Source: Desulfobacterales bacterium
GTDB lineage: Bacteria > Desulfobacterota > DSM-4660 > Desulfatiglandales > Desulfatiglandaceae
Length of the DNA stretch: 8,214 bases
Assembly: GCA_022013615.1 (NCBI GenBank)
Contig: JAKLQB010000636.1
Coordinates: forward strand, 1-8,214
Direction: 5' to 3'
Below the pieces are notes generated by a model, which searched no databases, had not been told where the DNA came from, and was given only the letters and a program-made list of their open reading frames with translations. Position 1 is the first letter of the stretch. The number at the start of each line of letters is the position of its first letter. Below, in pieces: positions 1-5,832 of this stretch. The position numbers were made by a program, and so were the translations under genes.

Positions 1-2
1 AC

Positions 3-830
3 TTGTTGTTAATGACCCCGGATGGCAACCTTTCTGAATTTATGCGCCATTTTAACATCTCCTATACATCCGCATTCAACCGCCGACATGACCGTGTTGG
101 CCATCTTTATCAAGGAAGATATAAAGCCTTTCTGATCGATGCAGATAATTATCTTTTGGGGGTATCCCGTTATATTCATCTCAATCCGATTCGGATCAAA
201 GGTTTTTCAAGGAAAACAGATAAAGAGATATTGGATGTCCTTTTACAAAATGAAACGAGTAGCTTAATAGGGTATTTCTATATGAGAAAAAGGGATGATT
301 TTGTGAACTACGAGCCTGTATTGGATTATATGGGTGGAGATAATCGGAAAGGTAGGCAGGGATATCGTCGATTCATTCAATGGGGGATTAAGCAGAGGAC
401 AAAAAATCCTTTAGAGTTAGGAAAAGGAAATGGGATCATTGGAGAAGCTGATTTTGTTAAATGGATCAAAGAAAAGTTTTTGAGTACGGATACATCCAAA
501 AGGGAGCAACCTGCTTTGAGGGAATTAAGAAAAGAGTTTAAGCCGGAAGAACTGATTGAGCATTTTGCTCACCTGATTGGGAAAAGAAAGGAGGATATTT
601 GTCAGCGGGGCAAGAAAACCTTAGAAAGATCAATGCTGATGGAATTTATTTATCGCTTCTGTCATATTACCCAACCGGAGATTGGAAGGTTGGTGGGAGG
701 GATAGATTACAGTGCAGTTAGTCAGGCCAGGAAGAGGTTGCGGGTGAGGTTGGAGGAAGAACCAAAATTAAAGAAGAGATTTAATAAATTAAGTGATCAA
801 TTGTTTCAATTGTCAAGAGGAAAGATTTGA
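3..830 (+). CDS. REP-associated tyrosine transposase (Y1/IS200-like), 5'-truncated by window edge
   Basis: This is a single-strand DNA transposase of the Y1_Tnp family (RAYT type). The visible 275 residues begin just after the point where the family carries its metal-binding His-x-His motif, so the true start is upstream of the window and the TTG at position 3 is only the first codon in view. Family signatures seen are a TPDGNLSEFM segment, FNRRHDRVGHLYQGRYKA at about residues 25-42, and RYIHLNP at 56-62, whose Tyr57 is a candidate catalytic tyrosine. Residues about 190-246 form a second domain resembling DnaA domain IV, including EIGRLVGGIDYSAVSQA, a likely helix-turn-helix DNA-binding part. 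By eye the gene is more A-rich than the minus-strand genes, as expected of a mobile gene. It runs toward the CoxS-like gene and overlaps it by 18 bp. The family call is firm; whether the copy is active cannot be judged. Confidence 0.9.
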   Translation: MLLMTPDGNLSEFMRHFNISYTSAFNRRHDRVGHLYQGRYKAFLIDADNYLLGVSRYIHLNPIRIKGFSRKTDKEILDVLLQNETSSLIGYFYMRKRDDFVNYEPVLDYMGGDNRKGRQGYRRFIQWGIKQRTKNPLELGKGNGIIGEADFVKWIKEKFLSTDTSKREQPALRELRKEFKPEELIEHFAHLIGKRKEDICQRGKKTLERSMLMEFIYRFCHITQPEIGRLVGGIDYSAVSQARKRLRVRLEEEPKLKKRFNKLSDQLFQLSRGKI

Positions 831-831
831 C
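798..831. repeat. Nested short inverted repeats at the transposase 3' end, possible transposon right end
   Basis: Positions 798-803 and 807-812 are both CAATTG, separated by TTT, so they can pair as a 6-bp stem with a 3-nt loop. Overlapping this, GTCAA at 812-816 is the inverse of TTGAC at 827-831, with a 10-nt spacer. Elements of the IS200/IS605 and RAYT groups use subterminal hairpins instead of terminal inverted repeats, so these may belong to the right end of the element. The AT-rich stem is weak and has no T-run after it on either strand, so it is not a convincing terminator. The repeats are seen directly; the role is inference. Confidence 0.35.
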
Positions 832-1421
832 CCCAATCCCATGCTCTCTTTAAGCTTGCGAGCGGCCTCAAGAACTGCCTTTGGATGTTGCGGATAGGTC
901 CCACACCGGCAGAGGTTACCTGCGAGGGCATCTTTAATGTCCTCTTCGATCGGATTGGGTTGGCGGTCGAGAAAGGCTTTTGCCGTCACAACAAAACCCG
1001 GAGTGCAGTAACCGCATTGCATTGCATGATTTCTGACATAAGCTTCAATAAGAGGATGTCTTTTCGACTCAATTCCCTCAATTGTCTCTATGATTTTTCC
1101 ATCACATTCAATGGCCAACGTCATGCATGAAAGGACAGACCTTCCGTCCATGATCACTGTACAGGAGCTGCATGCTCCTCTATCGCAAAACATCTTAGTG
1201 CCTGTAAGCCCGATTTTTTCATGTATCAGGTAATACAAAGTCCATTCGGGTTCAACCTGGATATGATATTCCTGCCCATTAATTGTGAGACGGATTTGGC
1301 CTTCAGGTGTAGGAAGAGGTTGTGCCTTGTGCTGTTCCAGAACGTGAGTTTTGAGCGCCTCAAGGCTATCATACTTCAGAGCGCAATAGGGGCAAAAATA
1401 TGAATAGGTTGTTTGACTCAT
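813..1421 (-). CDS. CoxS/xanthine-dehydrogenase-family [2Fe-2S] subunit with N-terminal C2H2 zinc-finger motif
   Basis: The protein (202 aa) is the small iron-sulfur subunit type of molybdenum hydroxylases, which passes electrons between the Mo site and an FAD or other acceptor. The plant-type [2Fe-2S] site is Cys79, Cys84, Cys87 and Cys99; the second, helical-domain [2Fe-2S] site is Cys136, Cys139, Cys171 and Cys173 (CGYCTPG and CRCGTYP). All eight ligands are present. About 40 residues precede the ferredoxin fold and carry a clean C2H2 pattern: Cys10-x2-Cys13-x12-His26-x4-His31. Ordinary CoxS proteins are about 150-170 aa and lack this. The ATG at 1421 is supported by AGGAGG at 1431-1436, nine bases upstream, so the finger is part of the product. 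The gene follows the NuoF-like gene by 27 nt. Large Mo and medium FAD subunits are absent nearby. Its last residues and stop lie in transposon-end-like sequence. Confidence 0.9.
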   Translation of the reverse strand: MSQTTYSYFCPYCALKYDSLEALKTHVLEQHKAQPLPTPEGQIRLTINGQEYHIQVEPEWTLYYLIHEKIGLTGTKMFCDRGACSSCTVIMDGRSVLSCMTLAIECDGKIIETIEGIESKRHPLIEAYVRNHAMQCGYCTPGFVVTAKAFLDRQPNPIEEDIKDALAGNLCRCGTYPQHPKAVLEAARKLKESMGLGSNLSS

Positions 1422-1430
1422 CCCAAAATA

Positions 1431-1436
1431 CCTCCT
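1431..1436 (-). promoter_or_regulatory. Ribosome binding site of the CoxS-like gene
   Basis: AGGAGG on the minus strand, nine bases before the ATG at 1421. It is a full Shine-Dalgarno core and fixes the start in front of the zinc-finger motif, showing that the extra N-terminal segment is translated. Confidence 0.75.
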
Positions 1437-1448
1437 GATTACCGAACG

Positions 1449-2681
1449 TTATCCTCTGATTCCCCTGAGACTTCTCAAGAATATGGATTGACTGATTCGC
1501 GTTTCGTATTCACTCCCGAAGTATTTTAAACTATCCAAGACTGGCACAGGAGCCGACTGCCCGAGGCCACACAAGGAGGAAAGCCTCATCATTTCTGATA
1601 AGGCCTCCAGAACATCTATATCTTCGGCTGCACCCTCCCCATTAACGATTTTTCCCAATGTCTCCACCATGATTCTAGTCCCGTCACGACAGGGCATGCA
1701 CTTGCCGCATGATTCTTCAGCAAGAAACCTAAGGGTCTGATAAACCACCCCAATAATGTCTCTGCTTTGGTCAAAAACCGTCACTGCCCCAGAACCAAGG
1801 GCCGTCTCATAAGCGAGAGGGGTCTTTAGCATATTCCCCGGGATTAACTTTCCAGCAGCTCCCCCAACTTGAACTGCCTGAATAGCATTCCCCTTTGCCA
1901 AATCTACAACCAATTCCCTGAGCTCGCTACCTAAGATCAACTCGTAGACACCAGGCCTTTCAATGTCCCCGCTTACCGAAAACACCTTTGTCCCACTGTT
2001 TCCATTCATCCCAATCCCATTGAACCAATCTCCACCATTGAGGATAATCTGGGGAATATTCATCAGAGTTTCAACGTTATTAATAATGGTCGGTTTTCCA
2101 AATAATCCCTTTTTTGGCGGGAAGGGTGGTCTGTATCGAGGCTCACCCCGTTTTCCCTCAATGGACTCCATGAGAGCACTCTCTTCACCACAAATGTATG
2201 CACCAGCCCCTTCAATAATATCAATCTTCAGCAAGTCCAGAAACCCCTGCTCCGCTGCTTGGGTGACAGCGTTTTCTATCCGATCCAAAAGATAGTGGTA
2301 TTCTTGTCGGAGATAGATGTATGCCTGGCGAGCGCCTAAGGCGTAGCTGGCAATGGCAATCCCCTCAATAAGAGTAAATGGGTCGTTTTCGAGAATGTAT
2401 CTATCCTTAAATGCGCCAACTTCTCCCTCATCTGCATTGCATATGATGAATTTCTGATCACTCCCGGTCTTTTTAGCCAATTCCCATTTCAGTCCACAAG
2501 GAAACCCGGCCCCTCCGCGACCGCGTAATCCAGAGGCAATTACCTGCTCTATGACCTCCTGCGCGGTCATCTTCTTCCGCACCTTTTTGAAGGCCTTGAA
2601 ACCATCTCTATCTAAATGACTGGATATATCATCCGGGTCTATGACCCCGCAATTTTTCAAAACAATCCGCTTTTCTGGCAT
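1449..2681 (-). CDS. nuoF: NuoF-like NADH-binding diaphorase subunit (FMN, [4Fe-4S])
   Basis: This 410-aa flavoprotein should bind NAD(H) and FMN and pass electrons to a [4Fe-4S] cluster, as in complex I NuoF and the diaphorase subunits of soluble hydrogenases and formate dehydrogenases. Seen in order: the glycine-rich nucleotide/FMN motif GLRGRGGAGF (51-60), CNADEGEVGAFKDR (81-94), YICGEESALMESIEGKRG (162-179), FGKPTIINNVETL (194-206), an SLBB-type region near 232-300, and cluster ligands Cys325, Cys328, Cys331 and Cys371. It has neither an N-terminal NuoE-like domain nor a C-terminal ferredoxin extension, so it is a minimal NuoF; the NuoE part is fused to the neighbouring gene. The ATG at 2681 is preceded by GGAGG at 2689-2693. 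It lies 20 nt after the NuoGE fusion gene and 27 nt before the CoxS-like gene. No nuoA-N membrane subunits are visible, so a soluble diaphorase is more likely than complex I. Confidence 0.92.
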   Translation of the reverse strand: MPEKRIVLKNCGVIDPDDISSHLDRDGFKAFKKVRKKMTAQEVIEQVIASGLRGRGGAGFPCGLKWELAKKTGSDQKFIICNADEGEVGAFKDRYILENDPFTLIEGIAIASYALGARQAYIYLRQEYHYLLDRIENAVTQAAEQGFLDLLKIDIIEGAGAYICGEESALMESIEGKRGEPRYRPPFPPKKGLFGKPTIINNVETLMNIPQIILNGGDWFNGIGMNGNSGTKVFSVSGDIERPGVYELILGSELRELVVDLAKGNAIQAVQVGGAAGKLIPGNMLKTPLAYETALGSGAVTVFDQSRDIIGVVYQTLRFLAEESCGKCMPCRDGTRIMVETLGKIVNGEGAAEDIDVLEALSEMMRLSSLCGLGQSAPVPVLDSLKYFGSEYETRISQSIFLRSLRGIRG

Positions 2682-2701
2682 TGGTCAACCTCCGTTGCCT
2701 T

Positions 2702-3814
2702 TTACGAATATGACTTCAATACCTTCAAGATTTTGTCCGAGGTAAGGTTTCCATGAACATCGTTGTCAATTAGCATAGCCGGGGCCTTATCGCAGGCGCC
2801 GATGCAGTTCGTCAACTCAAATGAGAACTTACCATCAGCGGTAGTTTGCCCCGGCCCGATTCCCAATGCCTTTTCCACAACCTCAACAATCATGGGCGCA
2901 TCCTTCAGATAGCACGGAAGGCTTTTGCAGATCCTGATAACATTTCTCCCTAAAGGCCTCGTGGAAAGAAAGGAGTAAAAAGTTGCCACCCCATACACTT
3001 CACCGACACTTATATTCAAACTCTGAGCGATTTCGGGGATGACCTTCGAGGAAACAGATCCGGACGTGGTTTGCTCACTTTTTAGCATCCTGAGAAGCTT
3101 GTACCGATTATTACCCTCACCATTTCTCTCCCCTTGCCTTGCTTCCAGGCCTTCCTTTTTTTCGTTCCCCTCAGGGAGATAGCTCGGTCTTGTCAATGCG
3201 CTCGTTGGGCAATAGTCGATGCAGATGCCGCAGTCTCGGCAAACTTCTTTGTTTAGGGGCTCATCACAATCGACAATTACCTTTGAATCGAACCCTCTGT
3301 AACCGATGCTGTAAACATCCTTTTTGGCTATTTCCCGGCATGCCTTTATGCATCGACGACAGAGGATGCACCTTGACAGATCCCGCCGCACATAGGGACT
3401 TACTTCTTCAACAGGGTAAAAGCGAGGTTCACTCAACGCAAACCGCGGAGGACCTACTTCCAGCTCCGAGGTGAGCCTCTGAAGCTCGCACTGCTCGATC
3501 CTTGAATCTGTGACACATGGCCCTTTGTGGGCGATCAGCATAACCTCTAAGGTAGCCTTACGTGATGCGAGGACTTTGGGGGATTGGGTGTAAATGACCA
3601 TACCATCTGATATGGGCGTATGACAGGCACCCACGAGTGTTGGTGAACCTTCCATCTCTACAACACAAATGCGGCACACGCCCGTGGCACTCAGCCCCGT
3701 CTTGTGGCACAGAGTTGGAATATAAATATCGGCCTGCTCCGCTGCTTCAAGTATAGTCATCCCCTCTTTACCGCTTATTTCCCTCCCGTCGATGAAAACT
3801 TTTCTACCTCCCAT
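2702..3814 (-). CDS. Fused NuoG N-terminal / NuoE iron-sulfur diaphorase subunit
   Basis: This 370-aa protein joins two subunits usually encoded separately. Residues 1 to about 75 are a Fer2-type [2Fe-2S] domain (Cys36, Cys47, Cys50, Cys64). Residues 96-109 match the NuoG His/Cys cluster segment but read His96, Cys100, Asp103, Cys109, with Asp where the third ligand is normally Cys. Two 4Fe-4S ferredoxin motifs follow (Cys149/152/155/159 and Cys192/195/198/202). After a charged, Gly/Glu-rich linker (about 213-237), residues 238-370 are a NuoE thioredoxin-like [2Fe-2S] domain with VYGVATFY and Cys296, Cys301, Cys337, Cys341. It should accept or deliver electrons for the adjacent NuoF. I chose the ATG at 3814 because AAGG lies eight bases upstream; a TTG at 3838 would add eight residues but has no clear ribosome binding site. 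The molybdopterin domain of full NuoG or FdhA is absent, as in HoxU. Confidence 0.9.
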   Translation of the reverse strand: MGGRKVFIDGREISGKEGMTILEAAEQADIYIPTLCHKTGLSATGVCRICVVEMEGSPTLVGACHTPISDGMVIYTQSPKVLASRKATLEVMLIAHKGPCVTDSRIEQCELQRLTSELEVGPPRFALSEPRFYPVEEVSPYVRRDLSRCILCRRCIKACREIAKKDVYSIGYRGFDSKVIVDCDEPLNKEVCRDCGICIDYCPTSALTRPSYLPEGNEKKEGLEARQGERNGEGNNRYKLLRMLKSEQTTSGSVSSKVIPEIAQSLNISVGEVYGVATFYSFLSTRPLGRNVIRICKSLPCYLKDAPMIVEVVEKALGIGPGQTTADGKFSFELTNCIGACDKAPAMLIDNDVHGNLTSDKILKVLKSYS

Positions 3815-3822
3815 GCTAATAA

Positions 3823-3826
3823 CCTT
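3823..3826 (-). promoter_or_regulatory. Ribosome binding site deciding the start of the NuoG/NuoE fusion
   Basis: AAGG (within AAAAAGG) lies eight bases before the ATG at 3814. The alternative in-frame TTG at 3838 has no purine-rich box at a useful distance. This favours the shorter product beginning MGGRKVFIDG. Confidence 0.5.
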
Positions 3827-3883
3827 TTTCCTTTTCAAGGAAGTAATGCCTAAGTGCCGTCTATATGCTCCAAACCGTTGATC

Positions 3884-4990
3884 TCAGCCACCAGGGTTTT
3901 TTTGGGTCGCTTCGCCCAAAGCATTGGCACCTATGATAGCCCCCAAAATCAGTTCAGGATCGATCTCAAAATAGGAATTGTGGGTGGTGAGGCCCTCCAT
4001 GCAGGCCACCTCTGCAGCTTTCATGAGGTTATCTGGTGACATATCTGCTACACCCAATTGTCTCAAGGTAACAGGGAGTCCCACAGCATTACAAAAATCA
4101 ATCACCCTGTCGATTTCCTTCTTCGGGTAGTTCTCCATAACAAGTTGAGCAATGGTCCCGAATGCAACGAGTTCACCATGCAACTTATCCTGAGTTCCTT
4201 CTAAAACATGAACACCTTCATGGATCCCATGCGCGGCAGCTAAACCGGAGCTCTCAAATCCTAAGCCGCTTAATAAGGTATTTGCTTCAATTACCATTTC
4301 AACGGCAGGAGTTACCGCGTTTTGATCAACAGCCAACTTGGCTGATACGCCGTATTCCATGAGTGTATCAAAACATAGTTTGGCAAGGTTCAACGCTGCT
4401 GCCGTTGTTACACCTCCGGGAAGATTTTTTGCGCTTGATTTAGTGCAGGTGTATGCCTCGAACCAGGTTGCCAGGGCGTCACCCATACCCGCTACAAAAA
4501 ACCTGGTCGGCGCATCAGCGATGATTCTTGAGTCCACCAAGACCACATCCGGGCTTCGCCTGAGTATCAAAAAACGGTCAAGTACATGGTTGTCCGTGTA
4601 TTGTACCGATAACGCACTGCAGGGTGCGTCATTTGAGGCGATGGTGGGAAGGATAACAAGTCCGGAATCAAGCTCATGGGAAACGGCCTTGGCGGTATCA
4701 ATGGCCCTGCCGCCACCCACTCCTACTGTCACGTCAGCGCCAAAATTCCTCGCTTTTTCTGAAAGCTCCGCCGCGCTCGACCGGGTGCATTCGCCTGAGA
4801 ATACTTCAAAATGGCAGTCCAAGGAGTTCTCCCTGAAACTCGCCATGATTCTGTCAGTGACAATCGACACTGCGGTGGGTCCGCCGATGAAAAAGAATTT
4901 AGATCCTAAATGGGAGACATAATTCCCCATCTTTTTCGTAACTCCAGGGCCTTGTATATAACGATTTGGCGCAATCATTATCTTAACCAT
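3884..4990 (-). CDS. gldA: Glycerol dehydrogenase-type Zn-dependent, NAD-linked alcohol dehydrogenase
   Basis: A 368-aa member of the iron-type (group III) alcohol dehydrogenase family, closest by eye to GldA, which oxidises glycerol to dihydroxyacetone with NAD+ and acts on other 1,2-diols and related alcohols. The NAD motif GVGGGRAIDTAKA begins at residue 90; TIASNDAPCSALSV, GMGDALATWFEA, ANTLLSGLGFESSGLAAAH and LHGELVAFG follow. The zinc ligands expected for GldA are present at Asp171, His254 and His271. I chose the ATG at 4990, nine bases after AAGGAGG (5000-5006); it aligns with the usual GldA start. An ATG at 4996 adds two residues but is only three bases from the box. The gene sits 134 nt after livF and 69 nt before the diaphorase genes, so it may supply NADH to them or share their pathway. 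The exact substrate cannot be read from sequence. Seven consecutive A bases near the 3' end set the final four residues. Confidence 0.9.
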   Translation of the reverse strand: MVKIMIAPNRYIQGPGVTKKMGNYVSHLGSKFFFIGGPTAVSIVTDRIMASFRENSLDCHFEVFSGECTRSSAAELSEKARNFGADVTVGVGGGRAIDTAKAVSHELDSGLVILPTIASNDAPCSALSVQYTDNHVLDRFLILRRSPDVVLVDSRIIADAPTRFFVAGMGDALATWFEAYTCTKSSAKNLPGGVTTAAALNLAKLCFDTLMEYGVSAKLAVDQNAVTPAVEMVIEANTLLSGLGFESSGLAAAHGIHEGVHVLEGTQDKLHGELVAFGTIAQLVMENYPKKEIDRVIDFCNAVGLPVTLRQLGVADMSPDNLMKAAEVACMEGLTTHNSYFEIDPELILGAIIGANALGEATQKNPGG

Positions 4991-4999
4991 ATGCATTGT

Positions 5000-5006
5000 C
5001 CTCCTT
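5000..5006 (-). promoter_or_regulatory. Ribosome binding site of gldA
   Basis: AAGGAGG on the minus strand. It is three bases from the ATG at 4996 and nine bases from the in-frame ATG at 4990. The second spacing is near optimal, which is why the gene start is placed at 4990. Confidence 0.7.
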
Positions 5007-5076
5007 GTCGATAGAACTGCTTTGGCTCCTTAAGCGCTCCTCTGCGCGCCCGGGATCTTTTCTCCCCCGAGCACCA

Positions 5077-5124
5077 TTGGGCCGTAAACCCCCCATCGAT
5101 GACGAGCTCGGACTCTGTAGCGCT
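5077..5124 (-). pseudogene. C-terminal relic of a short-chain dehydrogenase/reductase gene
   Basis: Directly after the livF stop codon, and in the same frame, the minus strand reads SATESELVIDGGFTAQ. Many classical short-chain dehydrogenases end in a segment like TGSELVIDGGFTAQ, so this looks like the last 16 codons of such a gene. In many relatives the protein stops right after this segment; here the next codon is TGG, one base from TAG, and the frame continues with unrelated residues into the start of gldA. No start codon, nucleotide-binding Gly motif or catalytic Tyr-x3-Lys is present in this gap, so only a fragment remains. The reading is direct; the identity rests on motif recall, but chance agreement over about eleven residues is unlikely. 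The rest of the 134-nt livF-gldA gap shows no clear promoter or terminator. Confidence 0.65.
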
Positions 5125-5832
5125 TTACTCTCCCAAATAGGCCCGCTTGACCAACTCGCTGTTCTTAAACTGATCGATATTCCCTTCTAAGATGATTTTC
5201 CCAACTTCGAGCACATAACCTCTATGAGCCACTTGGAGGGCCAGGAAGACATTCTGTTCCACCAGGAGCACGCCCACCCCAGTCTTATTGATGGCCTGAA
5301 TAACAGAAACCAGCTCAACCACCATCACGGGGGCGAGCCCCAGAGTGGGCTCATCCATCAAGAGGAGTCTGGGTTTAGACATGAGGCCCCGTGCAATGGC
5401 CAACATCATCTGCTCCCCTCCACTCAGGCTCCCTGCCTTTTGCTTTCGCCGATCCCGCAATATTGGAAAATGTGTAAAGACCCCCTCAAGGTCCTGTTTG
5501 ATACCTTCCTTGTCTTTGCGCAGGCTTGCACCAAGCTTGAGGTTTTCGAGGACGTTGAGGTAAGGGAAAAGCCTTCTCCCCTCTGGGATATGAACGAGAC
5601 CGAGGCTCACAATCTCGTAAGGTTCCATCCCTTCAATCTTCTTGTTGTCGAAATAGACCTCCCCCGAGGTCGAAGGCCATAGCCCGGACAAGACCTTCAA
5701 AATGGTGCTTTTCCCCGCTCCATTGGCGCCAATGATGGTAACGACCGCCTCCTGAGCCACTTCAAGGGAGACATTTTCTAAAGCCATGGCTTTCCCGTAA
5801 TATACGCTAAGGTCTTTCACCCTAAGCAGCAT
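5125..5832 (-). CDS. livF: Branched-chain amino acid-type ABC transporter ATPase LivF
   Basis: A 235-aa cytoplasmic ATPase of a HAAT-family importer, the usual LivF length. Motifs in order: Walker A GANGAGKS (35-42), Q-loop region HIPEGRRLFP (81-90) with the Glu typical of LivF, signature LSGGEQ (136-141), Walker B LLLMDEP (156-162) and VEQN (191-194), where LivF proteins carry Gln in place of the switch His. The C-terminus ends AYLGE, as usual for LivF, so the protein is complete even though a short-chain dehydrogenase relic starts immediately after its stop. The ATG at 5832 overlaps the end of livG by 11 nt, and GGGAG lies five bases before it. It should pair with LivG beneath the LivH/LivM permease. 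The substrate may be leucine/isoleucine/valine or another compound handled by this family, such as amides, urea or aromatic acids. Confidence 0.95.
   Translation of the reverse strand: MLLRVKDLSVYYGKAMALENVSLEVAQEAVVTIIGANGAGKSTILKVLSGLWPSTSGEVYFDNKKIEGMEPYEIVSLGLVHIPEGRRLFPYLNVLENLKLGASLRKDKEGIKQDLEGVFTHFPILRDRRKQKAGSLSGGEQMMLAIARGLMSKPRLLLMDEPTLGLAPVMVVELVSVIQAINKTGVGVLLVEQNVFLALQVAHRGYVLEVGKIILEGNIDQFKNSELVKRAYLGE

Noticed and set aside
798..812. Hairpin as a transcription terminator between the converging genes
   Set aside because: The stem is only six AT-rich pairs and no T-run follows on either strand.
1449..3814. Part of a complex I (nuo) operon
   Set aside because: No membrane or other peripheral nuo genes are adjacent, and the NuoG-like part lacks the large C-terminal domain, so a soluble diaphorase fits better.
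3839..3883. A separate small gene in the gldA-NuoGE gap
   Set aside because: The coding-like frame there has no start codon of its own and is better seen as an alternative gldA tail.
4338..4922. 194-codon open frame on the plus strand
   Set aside because: It is antisense to gldA, which has all its catalytic residues. The frame shows low-complexity Ser/Ala-rich composition and no family motif.
4991..5124. Sigma-70-type promoter before gldA
   Set aside because: A TTTACG resembling a -35 box exists on the minus strand, but no acceptable -10 box lies 16-18 nt downstream.
5224..5682. 152-codon open frame on the plus strand
   Set aside because: It is antisense to livF, whose ATPase motifs are intact. 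The His/Gln-rich translation matches nothing known to me.
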